A program made the translations under genes and the position numbers. Shown here piece by piece: positions 12,786 to 26,200 of a stretch of DNA of 64,000 nucleotides. Source of the stretch: Trichopria drosophilae (lineage: Eukaryota; Arthropoda; Insecta; Hymenoptera; Diapriidae); the NCBI GenBank assembly GCA_030407085.1, contig CM059582.1, positions 199,500,001 through 199,564,000 on the forward strand, written 5' to 3'. The notes under the pieces were generated by a model that saw only the letters and a program-made list of their open reading frames with translations, had not been told where the DNA came from and did no database searches. The first letter of the stretch is position 1, and every line of letters begins with the position of its first letter.

Positions 12786-12846
12786 GGTACACCCATTCGG
12801 GTGTAGGGAAAACCACCTTTGTGGGAAAAAACCTACGCCGGGTACC
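12786..12846 (+). other. Compact three-way-junction fold, unidentified
   Basis: An outer GGTA/TACC stem (12786-12789 with 12843-12846) encloses two hairpins. These are CACCC-ATTC-GGGTG (12790-12803) and TAGG/CCTA (12804-12835) with inner CCAC-CTTT-GTGG. The flanking sequence (12660-12780) looks like the degraded end of a repeat. No known RNA family is recognised. Confidence 0.3.
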
Positions 12847-12970
12847 GCAGTCGATAAAACATCGATTCTGTCCGTAACAGAAATAGTAAAGTTTAACTAT
12901 TATTAATTGATTCAAAATGCTACTCATCATAATAGACAAATGGACTTAACTATTTTGAAATAGTCATTTC

Positions 12971-13732
12971 AGAAAATTACTACCTTCACTGAGAGAAATT
13001 GTATAAGAAATTGTCATAAAAAATATGGAAAGGAGTCAATATTTACTTTTTAAAAATATTTTTAAACTATATATGTCATAGCATATGAAAAGTCCACTTT
13101 TCTCCCTTCATTCTTTGTTAAAATAAAAAAGAAAACAAAGAGAAAAACAAAAAATCAATACTGTTCTAAGTTTGTGAATGTCAAACTCTAGTCAGTAAAA
13201 AATGTATTATGCAATGCCATTATACACACAAATTTCAATGTCGTGTAATAAGTCAATTGATACACGGGCATATGCGACATGCATTATGTATTATCACATC
13301 TTGACGCCCTACGGTCCTTCTCATGAAAATTTACTTCAATAACGGGAGCCACGGGCTTGAAGAAAAAAAGCTGCGAACGCCGCGTCGCCACCTGGCGGCA
13401 TCCAAAAACACGGAGATGCGGCAATCTTTACTATGGATTTATAGTAAATACAAACTCTAACTATGAATAATAGTAGATATAAAAATATACTACGAGACAT
13501 AGTGTGAAATGAGGACTACACTAGATTATATTTATTTTAACTACATTTGTCATATTTATTTAAATCATTCTACATAGTTGATTTTTTTAACTACGTGGAG
13601 ATAGTTGGTGTAACAAAATTATAGTAAAATCGACAACGAGAGTGGTAAATTTAACTATTTTTCATAGTAGTTTTAACTATATTATTCCAACTATGTGATA
13701 TAATCAATTTAAATATGGTTTTTTTCTCAGTG
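12971..13732. repeat. Dispersed repeat, copy 1 (possible MITE with CACTGAGAGAAA end)
   Basis: The first 300 bp recur at 15415-15712 in the same orientation with few changes. CACTGAGAGAAA at 12987 and TTTTTTTCTCAGTG ending 13732 could be TIRs. The interior 13430-13720 repeats AACTAT/ATAGT motifs in both orientations. Confidence 0.5.
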
Positions 13733-14019
13733 TGTTATGCTATTACAGGAACAAGTGCCATTGATATAATATTATACCGTCATCTGTCTTCACATGACGT
13801 TCTATGTGCATTCTTTAAGCTTGTCATTTTATCTGCTTTTATGGGAATGAAAACTCATTTCAATGACGGGAGTTCCAATAGAGCACAACAAACCTATACG
13901 AGCATCGTGTACACGCCTGACGGCGACAGACACGCCTAGGTTGTAGGAATCCTTTGGTGCAGACGCGTAAATGTTTATGTAATTTACAATGCTCTTGTAG
14001 AAAATTTTACTCGTGTTAG

Positions 14020-14171
14020 CCCAGTAAACGAAGAGGAATTGAAAGGAATTGACCAATTTCAAAATTGCCAAAAAAGAAATTTAAAGGAATTCAGTTTAGT
14101 TTCCTCTGTATCCCTTTTAATTCCTTTTTTGATAATTGAATCCCTTTCAATCCCTTTTTTTGTTTACTGGG
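14020..14171. mobile_element. Short MITE with CCCAGTAAAC ends
   Basis: 152 bp. It starts CCCAGTAAACGAAGAGGAAT and ends TTTTTTTGTTTACTGGG. The interior is built of AGGAATTGA-like words in both orientations. The same terminal words end elements at 49928-51314, 52239, 52661, 59355 and 61970. Confidence 0.65.
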
Positions 14172-15414
14172 AGATCAATATCAAAATATATTTGTCTAAT
14201 AGTATTTATTCCGATTATTTCACGTCTATCCTCAAATGCTTAGCGAGAATACTAATTTTTCCTATTAGTTTTAGACATCTTCCTATATAATTTCTCTCGG
14301 TGTACGAATCTTCTTGAGTAGAAGTTGACTCAGACCCTAATGAGGCGCTTAATTAATTTCTGTTAGAGTATTTTCTTTTTATAATTAAAGCGACCTCTCT
14401 CCAATAGTCCTTAAGTGAAAGCTCTGAAATCCAATGTTAGTTAAAGTGGTTAGTTAGTAATTTAATCATAAAACTAAACAGCGTAGGGTTTTTGTTTAAC
14501 ATGGAGTATTTACGTGGTCCGAAAAAATAAGATTTAATACTACATCTGTACAAATATGAGGACTTCTCTGGAACCTTAACATTTCACTTATGACAAAAAA
14601 CAAAATCATTGTAGAAGATGCTACATAAAAATGAATAAAATTGCAGCAGGTATATTTTTTTTAATAACTTCGAACATTATTTTTCAAAGCGAACCCAATG
14701 AAATAGTTGAAAAATTCGATATTTCAGGTGTTTTTTATTGCATCATTGAGTAACAAACCTAATGAAAAGTATCACCTCAAATGTTTTTTAGTTAGTTTTA
14801 AGTATTAGCATAGATAAACGTTGATAAAAGTTTCATAGAAAAATTGGCTAAATATTAAAAATTCGAGAGAATTCCTCATATAACATTTCTAGTCACTGAA
14901 TATATTCAGCTATAGCTGCTTTGCAAATCACAAATCTTACGCTGTTTGTTTTTATATAAATAAAAAAATGTTTATTTGGACATTTTTTCGGTTCCATTAA
15001 TTAATTTTTTGGTCCCCGTTTGCCACCGGATTTGGTACCCGTTAAGGACCTTAACCTTAATTAATAGACAGAAGTTTATATATTTAGAAAAATTAATTTA
15101 TCATCAGATGATTGAAAGCGAATCTATTGAGATTAGATTAGTTAGTTTTTATTATTTATAATTTCATATTATGGGAGAGGAACCTGTTGATATAGCAACT
15201 TTGGTAGTAAAGCATCCATATTTTATGACTTGTCTATTTAACTATAGTTATAAAACTGTTGTCAATATCTATAGTCTCATTATAATGTTATATTGTTTTT
15301 AGATTCGGGAAGGTTCAATTAGTTTCATTAAAACGAATTCATTCCCGTTTGTTGGGAGGAAAATTAAAAATTCATAAATTTGGTAATTCTATTGGTTTCA
15401 TTTGATATTTTAAA
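14172..15414. other. Non-coding intergenic DNA
   Basis: AT-rich with no convincing open frame, RNA gene or repeat structure that I can name. Confidence 0.4.
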
Positions 15415-15712
15415 AGAAAATTACTACCTTCACTGAGAGAAATTGTATAAGAAATTGTCATAAAAAATATGGAAAGGAGTCAATATTTACTTTTTAAAAA
15501 TATTTTTAAACTATATATACATAGCATATGAAAAGTCCACTTTTCTCCCTTCATTCTTTGTTTAAAATAAACAAGGAACCAAATAGAAAAACAAAAAATC
15601 AATACTGCTCTAAGTTTGTGAATGTCATACTCCAGCCAGTTAAAAAATGTATTATGCAATGCCATTATGCACACAAATTTCAATGTCGTATAAATAGTCT
15701 ATAGATACACGT
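15415..15712. repeat. Dispersed repeat, copy 2
   Basis: A near copy of 12971-13268, truncated on the right. Shared words include CTTCACTGAGAGAAATTG and GGAAAGGAGTCAATA. Same orientation, 2.4 kb apart. Confidence 0.7.
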
Positions 15713-17290
15713 GCGATATTTTAAAAGTTTCAGCAGATTTTTTAAGTTCTGCACAGCCTGCAAAGATGAAAAGTTAGATATTACAACTGTTTTTCGACCA
15801 TCAAAATTGAATGATCCAATCAAAAGTTATGAAGAACCAAAACTCGCTACACAACAGGTGGTTCTTCCCGACAAAATACTAACCTACATTTTACGTCACG
15901 AAAAATAAACAACAAATAGATGGTATTCTCGAAGATTAATTTTGATATCGCGATCTCAAAATTTAGATTGTAGGGTGTCTAAAGTGGAACAATTACCGAT
16001 CTAACCTCGAAATTTTCAAAATAAAGTTTTTTGCACGAAACAAAAGCAATTTTTCATATAATGTACTGGAGAAATATTACCAGAGTTTCGAAAACTATAT
16101 TTTTCGAGGTTAGGTCGGTTTTTTCTTGAACCACCATTTAAAATCTACAAATAATAAAATATATACGAACATAGATGCAATAAGACTAGAAATAGATAAA
16201 GAAAAAGTATTTCACATATATTTTTCTTTATTATTACATCGTAGCGTTAATAAAAAAAATTTTTTTTTAATGCTACGGTCTTTAAGCGTCTGTTTCGTAT
16301 TATGCTTACCTTAAGTTTTAATCCACTTGTTTCGTTGCATTTTATTTCAGTAACTAAAAAAAAACACTTCTTAAACGTTTCCAAAATTCTTTAGCAGTTT
16401 ATCCGAAAGAAACCACCAAAAAACTTCATAAATTGCAAAATTCAGGAGAACGCGTCTTCATTTTACGTCTGTTAAGTCGAAGATCTTGTCGAATACTAAA
16501 AAGTACCTGTGGATCTCTATGACGTGTCAGTGTCTAACTGTAATTTAAAAAATCAAACGATGTATTTTAGGGGTCTGGACTTTTACTTCCCAAGTACCGT
16601 TAGATGGAATGTTCGAATCAAAGATTTCATGTGAATCTTTTTTTTTTTTTTTGGTTGCGCGCATCCACATGTGTATACTCGACAGTCGCCTTGCGCATTG
16701 TTATCATAAAGTTATCAAAAATTCTGATGGAATTTGGCACTATTTCAATAACATTGCAAAAAGAAATAATTTATTACTATTCTCAAAATGTAATGAAAAA
16801 AACGAAAATTTTTTTCAAATTTTCTAAAAGTCGCGAATTGCGCGTACCAAAATACCACCTGTAGATCTTTTGTTTACCTGTGTATTGTTGGGTCGCCGCC
16901 CTATTTGCAGAAGTACAAAAGACGGTAGGTTGTGTTTATCGCGGAATAAAACTTTATTTTCATTATTTTATCCTATTTTTAATGCATTAAAACATAAAAA
17001 AGTATTCGGATTCTAACTAGTACTAACTTTTCTTTCCAAACAAAACTTTTATCACTTTGTGTTTTGCCAAATTTTTTTTGAACAAGAAAATTCGTTTTTA
17101 CTTTGTTCATAAAAATTGTTTTTACAATTTATTTAAATTTTGTATCAATTAGGTTATAAAACTTAGTTTAAAGTACTTTGATACTTACAAAACAAAAGTT
17201 ACAAAAATTGTAACAAACTGACCATTGTTAAACAAAAGCAAATATTTTTAACAAGTAATTCTAACCTAACTTTTCTGTTTGCAGATCAAA
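15713..17290 (+). other. spn-E upstream region and leader
   Basis: No gene recognised; a 65-aa frame at 15711-15908 has no known domain. The segment just before 17291 ends in TTTTCTGTTTGCAG, a strong splice acceptor six bases before the spn-E ATG. The spn-E transcript therefore probably begins upstream with a non-coding exon. Its position is not visible. Confidence 0.4.
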
Positions 17291-20200
17291 ATGGATTTGC
17301 TTTCGCTCTTTTCGGGTAAAGGGATCGAAAGAGTAGAATTGCCATCCCGTTCGGAGATACCAGAATTAGTACCGAAACCATCATCCCTCTTCAGAGAATT
17401 ACGACTAGAAAATGGGACAGCATACGCCCAAAAATACATCGAAGAAGATGAACGAGAAGCTCTAAAGGTACAAACTTTCTTTATTATAAAATAATAATTA
17501 TTTATTTGTAATTAAATGTAGGCATCGACGGTGCCTGAAGTAAAACACGAAACTCTCGACGCCATATCCTACGGAACGAATCTTCAAGGACTCGCAGAAG
17601 TAAACAATGAAGATTTAACGAAAATCTACAAAACGTACGACTTTGCATACAGACCGAAGAAAAATCTAACGATCGTTGGTTGCAAAGACGAAATACTTTC
17701 AATGATCGAGCATGAATCTGTAGTAATAATTCAAGGAGTAACAGGTTGCGGAAAATCTACTCAAGTACCGCAGTTCATTCTCGATAAATGTTTCAAAGCA
17801 AAGACGCACTGCAATATCGTAGTAACACAACCTCGTCGAATCGCTGCGATTAGTATCGCTGAAAGAGTTTGCAAAGAAAGAAATTGGACCCCAGGTTCCT
17901 TAGTTGGTTTTCAAGTCGGAATGTTTCACAAAACTTCCGCTGATACACGACTGACGTATGTTACGACTGGTGTGTTATTACGAAGATTGATAAATCGAAA
18001 AAATATGTTGGATTATACTCACGTCATTATCGACGAAGTACACGAACGTGATCAAGAAATGGATTTTTTGTTACTCGTAATTCGTAAATTTTTACGAAGT
18101 AATTCCAGACAAGTTCGAGTGGTATTGATGTCCGCAACCTTCGATGCGCCGAGATTTTCAAAGTATTTTTCAGCGCCGAGCAATAAAGGTTTTACGATTG
18201 CGCCAATTTTTGAAGTACCGAAAAAAGGATTTTTCAGAGTGACGACGTATTATCTCTGCGAACTCGATACACTTGGCGATGTAAGTAAATTTTAATTTTA
18301 CTCCTTAAACAAATGATTAAATCTTTTTTATTTAGATACCAGAAGTAAAAATCGATGAACCAAAAGTAAGCAATCGAATGATGGAAATTTGCGCAAGACT
18401 CATTAACGTTTTCGATCAAATTGACGAGAATAGCGAATGCGACGCAGAAGAAGTCGACGCAAGCGGAGCGAAACCGAGACATTCGACTCTGATATTTTTA
18501 CCCGGAATATGGGAGATTGAGGAAATGCATACAATGCTCTCGAATCAGAATACAGACGTAACGAAATGGGACATCGTCGTACTTCATTCGAGTATTACTC
18601 ACGAAGAACAAAAGAAAATTTTTATTCCACCTCCGAAAGGTCATAGACGGATTATTCTGTCGACGAATATTGCGGAAAGTAGTATTACTATCGACGACAT
18701 AAAATATGGTAAATACAAACTTATTAAAACTTTTTGATCATTTTTTATTGGTTTTTATACATTTCAGTGATTGATTTTTGCTTAACGAAGCAATTGGTGA
18801 CGGACCCGATGACGAATTTCCAATGTTTGGAATTAACATGGGCCAGTAAAGCGAATTGCGACCAGAGAGCTGGCCGAACCGGACGACTGATGGACGGTAG
18901 AGTTTACCGTCTTGTACCGAAAGATTTTTTTAACGTAAGTACAAATGTATCCGAAATTTATTAATATCAGATAATCTATTAGATGATGTCAATATTTTTT
19001 ACAATGCAATACAGTAGTCCTCCCCTTATTTTAACTATTCGGGACCAGGAAGATGGCGACCCCTTCCCTTGTTTTAACATCTTCCCTCTTTCTTACGACT
19101 AGCAGTGAGATCACGATAAAAAAGTTAAAACAGGGGAAGGAAGAAAGTTAAAATAAGAGACGCGGTTATAATAAGGGGAGGACTACTGTATATACTATTA
19201 TTTTTAAATATGTGCCGAAACGAACAAAGTCGTCTAATGCATTTCCAAGACGGTATTCGTCAGAGTTAATGGATCTAGTTCGTCTAAAGAAAATAGCTCG
19301 TCGGAAATCATTTAAGCTCCAAGAAGATAAATATGAATTAAATAGATTAGGAAAACCTCTAAATCTCTTTATTACGAGTATATAAAGAAAGTCGAGACAT
19401 TTTCTAGATCCGATATTATAAATCTTTTTGGAACTTTGCGAAATGCCATAAAAATTCGAGATCTATTCCAAAGACTTGTTGTTATAATAATAAGCGAAGT
19501 AATAACTATAATTAAACTGTGAATTTATTTAAAGAATATTTTACTTGGGTTTTTTCTGATGTCAATATCCCTAGCGATAGTTTAATTAGTGATATGACCA
19601 TAAAGGTCCGAATTCATGAAGCGAAAAATATCCGGATATTTCCCCCACTCCACCATCTTTTCACCCCCGCCTGCACAAAATCGCCGCGATATACAGTAGT
19701 CCTTCCCTTATTTTAACTTTTTTCCGTCTACTATTTTAACTTATTCTTAGGCTACCTCTTCCCTTATTTTAACATCTCCCCTCTTTCTTACGACCAGCAG
19801 CGAGAGCGAGAGAGTACGATAAAAAAAGTTAAAATAGGGGAAGGAAAGAAAGTTAAAATAAGAGACGCGGTTATAATAAGGGGAGTTAAAATAAGGGAAG
19901 GACTACTGTACATAGGCGATATTGTATCGATATGTGAATCGAATCAACGCGACGTATCGATACTCCACGTCGGCCATCTACAACGTGGTGTCTAGAGTGG
20001 GGAGACTAACTGAGGGGAAATTATTCGTTAACGGAGGCGTCTGAATATTCGATAACGGAGGTTCTACTGTATTTAAGCGCATATCTAGCTGCAATTACGC
20101 TAAGAGGGGGAAAAATATCTGGATATTTTCCGCTCCATGAAAATGTACCTTAACAGCTAAGGATCTTAATGAAGCCATCTTAGATTTAAAGGATGATGAT

Positions 20201-23200
20201 AATTATGGAAGAGATTTGATTCCACCTTCGTTTCTGAAAAGATTTGTTTATTTGCTTTCTCCACCACTGCTGACTATCTTTAACCACTTCGGTCGTAGCT
20301 GTTTAAAAAAAAAAAGTGCCAGAAAGGGTACAGCCCTGTACTTAAAATATCGAAAAACGGTGAAACACGGGTTCCATTCTTTCCTAAAATATATCATTTA
20401 ACGTTTAATTATTCATTTAAAAAATCAAGTAATATTTCACATTTATGTCGGCCATCTTGGATCCACCATTTTGAATTTACAAAATCTGACATCAAATTCG
20501 TAATCGGCGACCCAAAAAATTCCCGAGTACCAACTTTCATCAGAATCAAGTAAATTTTTTACATTTATGTCGGCCATCTTGGAATCGACATTTTGAATTT
20601 TCAAAATCTGATCTCAGATTTATAATCAGCGGCCCCGAAAACCCCCGAGAACCCAGTTCATAAAGTTTGGCTAATTTTTCGCATTTCGGTCGGCCATCTT
20701 GGATCCGCCATTTTGAATTTTCAAAATCTAACTTCGGATTCGTAATCGGCGAGCCCGAAAACCCCCGGGTAACAATTTTCAGCTGTTTTCCGTATAAAGA
20801 AAAATGTACGCCGCACATTTTAATAAATTTAGCAAATTTACAGCCGCCATATTGGATCCGCCATTTTGAATTTTCCCATTTTGACGACAGATTCAGGCAA
20901 ATTCATTAAGAATTGTAAAAGTTATTGCAAAATGTACACATATGATCTATCACCACGTTTGTCAATAATTTTTTTTGTACATTATATGATCCATTACCAT
21001 TGAAGTGGTTAAGGTAGCTAGACCCCAACTGTGCAAGTCAAAAACGATGTAACTATAAAGTGTAAAAACATAACCTCAATACCAATATGTAAAATCTAAT
21101 TATAAATAAATAATTAGTCTTGTGTCATTCAAACATCAAATACATACTACATTAAATTAATGGAAAGAAAAAATTAACCTAGTGAATAACGTAGTACAGA
21201 AATAGTGACAACGTCGCATTTTATCAGCAAAGCGCGATTTAAACACAGGTATGTACATACTCCGCTGTGGATCGAAACAGAGTTTGTTTTCGTATTTTAT
21301 TTAATGTGGTCGTATACAGAAAACGAAAATGTCTGCATATCTATTACATATTTTATGAATACGCGTATGTGTATTTTATTTATATTACGTTATCTACAGT
21401 GGTTTTCATGCTAAACTCATCAATAAAAGTACGTATGTATATTCAAATACTCGCGCGTAAAAACAAAGAATGATCTCATAAATGTGACGTTGCCGTCTAT
21501 TCTGTATCGTATGACAAATCCCGAGAAATTTCTGAAGTTGGATTTTTTATCAAGTCGAACTTCTTTATTAAACGGTCAATGTTTACGACTTTCAAATATG
21601 TGATTCCTCATTACTTCAATTACTTCAGACTAGTTTTTCGTCAAGATCTTGACAGTAGGTTTTATGCTATAAGAAAATTTGTATCGAATCGGCATTTTTT
21701 CGACAACTTTCATCATGGCTACCATACTGATCTATGTAAAAACATGCGATTGATTATATCGCGGGAACTAAACGGTCAAAATTGTTCAAATTTAACAGAC
21801 ATACGCATTGTTATTCAAATTAGTTTTGCTGAAAGTTTCAAAAACTTCTTAAATAATAGGTGTTTAGGGTCTAGCTACCTTAATAGCTTCTTTAGCAATG
21901 GTATTTTTCCAGATCCTTGGAAACTTCCTTATGTTACTCCACTATTCAAAAGTGGCGACAATCAGTTAGTAACTAATTATAGGCCAGTGGTGAAAATAAA
22001 TGCTATTCCTAAGGTATTGGATGCAATTGTGGCAGATCGCATATCATCAGTTTATTATTCCTTTATAATCCCCCAACAACATGGCTTCATTAAAAATAGG
22101 TCTGCGTTAACAAATTTATTAGTATTTAGCAATTTTGTTTCAAAGAATCTTATCGATGGTCGACAAGTAGATGCTATTTATTTAGATTTTAGTAAGGGAT
22201 TTGATTCAGTGAATCATACAGGGTGATCGGCCAACCATTACCCAGCGGCTAACTGTAGATTGTACAGATAATTCAGAGCAACTTTTTCCTCTGAAAAGAT
22301 TTCCGGGAAGGTAGAGTTTTTAAGTTATCCAACACTAAAATTTAGGGGGAAAAATCACTTTTTTTTAAATATCTCGGCTCTGTATGAAGGTGTCTTAACG
22401 AACCGAAGCTCATTTTAAAGATATTTTCAAGCTATACAAGTTGCCTCTGTTGGTTTTTGACCTACAATGAATATTTCTCTTGTTATAGCTATAAAAACGG
22501 AGGTAAATACCGATTTTTCAGGTTTTTCGCGTCTAACTCGTTTGGACACATAGCTATCGAAATATCAGACTGGAAAAAGTTGTAGGCCTTGAAAACACAA
22601 ACATTTTTTGTCCTCTAATACGATGCGATTAAATTAAAACTGAACCCTATTTCGACTCGTTTTCATAACATTTTGTTATTAATATCGATTTATTTGTCGA
22701 ACTGTATTTTGTCGACTTTACGAGGCTCTTGTAGGGTTCAGTTTTAATTTAATCGCATCGTATTAGAGGACAAAAAATTTTTGTTTTTTCAAGGCCTACA
22801 ACTTTTTTCTGTGTGATATTTCGGTAACTATGTGTCGAAACGAGTTAAACGCGAAAATCCTGAAAAATCGGCATTTATCCCGTTTTTATGGCTATAACAA
22901 GAGAGATATTCATTGTAGGTCAAAAACCAATAGAGACAATTTATAGAGCTTTAAAATATCTTTAAAATGAGCTCCGGTTCGTTAAGATACCTTCAAACAG
23001 AGTCGAGATATTTCAAAAAATGTGATTTTTTCACCTAAAGTTTAGTGTTGAATAACTTAAAAACTTTACCTTCCCGGAAATTTTTTCAGAGGAAAAAGTT
23101 GTTCAGAATTATCTGTAGAATCTAGAGTTGGCCGCTGGGTAATGGTTGGCCGATTCACATTTTCAATTAAGTATTTCGTATCAAAATCAAAGTTGAAAAA

Positions 23201-26200
23201 AATTATACTGTTTTCGAGGTCGCTCTTCAAGATTCCGAGGTCAAAATTGAGTTTCAGCCACCAGAAAATCCAATCTGGCGCCGAATATGAAAAAAATTTC
23301 CAAAATTGGGAATTTTTTATACTTACCAATTTTTTTCGAGCTATTAGAATATTGGGATACTATTGAAACTCTGAACAAAGGAGAACAAAATACTTCAATT
23401 TTAAAGAAAAATGTTACTTTTATACCCTACATCATTCTAACGACCTCAAAATGGCCGCAGCAATGAAAATGTCTTTGAGAAATTTCAGTTGTAAAAAAAA
23501 CTACCAACTTTTAAAAAAAAATGCCCAGAATGAAAAGTTCTTAAAATTCATCAAGTGATATAGTGGAATTTTTTCAAAATTGACATTTTTTTTCGACATT
23601 TTTTTCAAAATTGTAATTTATTTACAAAAAATTCTGAAAAAAATTTAGTGTATTCTCTGATGAATTCTAAGAGTTATTTGTTCTTTGCAATTTTTTCGAA
23701 AAGTTGATAGTTTTCGAGGAAATGAATTTCAAATGTTTAAGATTTTTTCCCCCAAAAAACTATTAACTTTTGGAAAAAATTGCAAAGAACAAAAAAGGAT
23801 AAAATAGGATATATACCTTTCAATTGTTTTCAAGTTCGATTTTGATATGAAATACTTGATTGATAATGAAGTATAAAAAATGCCATTTCAGGTGTTAATG
23901 GGTTAAATTTCTCTCGATTGCTGATATATGCAGATGACATTAAGTTATTCAAACTCATTCAATCGCCATTTGATTGCTCAGCGATGCAAAGAGACTTAGA
24001 TTCTCTGTTATTATCGGCCAAGAAGAATGCACTGTCCTTGAATTTTTCAAAGTGTAATATTATTACCTTCACCAGATCACAATCTCCATACATCTTTGAT
24101 TATCAAATTATTGATAAATGTATCATCAGAGTAGATAAAATTCGTGATCTAGGGATAATCATGGATAGTGCCTTCTCTTTCTCCGATCGTATTAATTTAA
24201 GTTTCGTCAAAGCCTCAAAAGCGCTAGGTTTTCTTAAAAGATTTACAATAGATTTTAAGGATTGGATAACTGTGCGATAAGTCTCTGGTTTTGCCCATTT
24301 TAACCTACTGTGCACCTATACGGACTCCATATTTGGGATATCAAATTAATGGAATCGGTTCAAAGAAAGTTTTTACGCTATTTATCTTTTAAGATGGGAA
24401 ATCCAATGAGTTATTTTGACCATAATTACCATAACATTTCTATTATCACCAGTACACCCACAATCTTTACATTCTTACTCTACTTTAAGGTTTTTTTCTT
24501 TTTTTTTTCTTATTAATTTCCCAGATCATTTACAAGCTCTCTTCCCGACAATAAGTAAATTTGTTGTAATGTACAATACATAGCGTGTGTGCGATTATCC
24601 AGTGACGATCGCACGTCAATAGTCGTTGAAGATGAAAATTTGTCCACCTTTATCTTCTTGTGTCTTTGGGAATTATTGAGACGAGGAATAGCCAACTCTC
24701 GCACGGTGTGTCTTAACGCACTTTAACTCAAAAGTTCTCCCACTGTAAATATTCTTGTGGATATTGAATCTGGACATTATTAGAAGTATTTTCACAGAAA
24801 AATCAAAACTCGGTTCTCGAACGGTCACCCTCAAGGTGTAAAGAGTAGACCATATTATTGTAAAAAACATCTTACAAAAAAGAATCGGAAAAAGTAGTCG
24901 AGAAAATTAAATATACTCTTTATTAATCATCTTAACATGATTGAAAAGTGGCTCACAAAGTGGAGACTTCAAATTAATGTGCTCAAATCCATACACATAA
25001 CATTAGCATTAAGGAGGGAAACATGTCCTTCAGTTACAACGTATAACATTGCACTTCCACAAACAGAACACGTTAAATACCTCGGAATGCATTTGGATCA
25101 ACGACTAACTTGGAAAACACACGTATGTACCGAACGAAAACAGTTAAACTTAAAATTAAACAAAATGTACTGGCTTATGAACCGAAGATCACAATTATCG
25201 CTAGAAAACAAATTGTTATTATACAAGACTGTCCTAAAACCAATATGGACCTATGGCATACAACTTTGGAGCTCAGCGTCAAAATCAAACATCGAAATTC
25301 TAGAAAGATTCCAAAGTAAAGTTCTCAGAGCCATAGTAGACGCTCCTTGGTTTGTACCAAACGAGAGAATTCGAAAAGACCTACAAATACCACTGGTAAG
25401 AGATGAAATCGCAAACTTCTACAGAAAGCATAAACTCCGCCTAATCTCTCACCCAAATCTGCTGATTCGACAAATTAGAAGAATACGACCAGTTAAGAAA
25501 ATGTGTATGTACTAGCAAGTTAGAAATGCGAGTCACGGTGTATCTTAACGCACTTTAACTCAAAAGTTCTCCCACTGTAAATATTCTTGTGGATATTGAA
25601 TCTGGACATTATTAGAAATATTTTAACAAAAAAATCAAAATCATTCATCGAGCCGTTTTCGTGCAAATCGACTTTTTAGGTTAAAAAAATAGAATTTTTA
25701 GATTTATATTTAAAATATGTGCTGTAGCGGTATTTAACCGTTTGTACATTAAATCTAGGTAGTTTTTTTGAAAAATATATGATGTTTCATATAGCCAATT
25801 TTTAAAAAATCGATTTTTTATGTCAAAATTTGGAATTTTTTGCAGAATTACAATAGAGGAACAATAGTAATTATAAAAACGGATCATTATTTTAATAAAT
25901 TATATGTACTAAATTTTAAATAATAATAATAATTTCTAACATAATTTATTTATTTATTTATTTATTTATTTAAAATCATCAACGGCCCATAAGGCCTTTT
26001 ACAAAAATTAATAAAAATATTTTTTTTTACATTGGTAGAGGCGCAAAACAAAATTCATAAAACTACTGGTAACAAATTAATATAAACAATACATAATAAA
26101 TAATAAACAATACAAAATAAATAATAAGCAATACATAATAAATAATAAACAATTATGATTCGATAAAAACAATAGACCATAAGACCACTATAGAACCTCC

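Larger units (their letters stand above)
20165..24500 (+). mobile_element. LINE copy broken by later insertions (three pieces)
   Basis: Piece 1 (20165-20282) encodes GRDLIPPSFLKRF, the RT entry. Piece 2 (21600-22216) encodes FPDPWKLPYVTPLFKSG, YRPV, QHGFIKNRSALTNLLVF and motif A YLDFSKGFDSVNH. Piece 3 (23893-24500) encodes motif C LLIYADDIKLF, then DLGIIMDS, KALGFLKR and RFLRYLSFKMGNPMSYFDH fragments. Motif B is missing, so DNA was lost as well as inserted. A reversed scrap near 21007-21027 mirrors 21865-21885, suggesting an inversion. Same family as the element at 25946-28075. Confidence 0.8.

Noticed and set aside
13715..16864. Small frames of 60-86 aa between POMT2 and spn-E
   Set aside because: AT-rich, rich in Phe, Tyr and Ile, often overlapping repeats; no domain or consistent exon structure.
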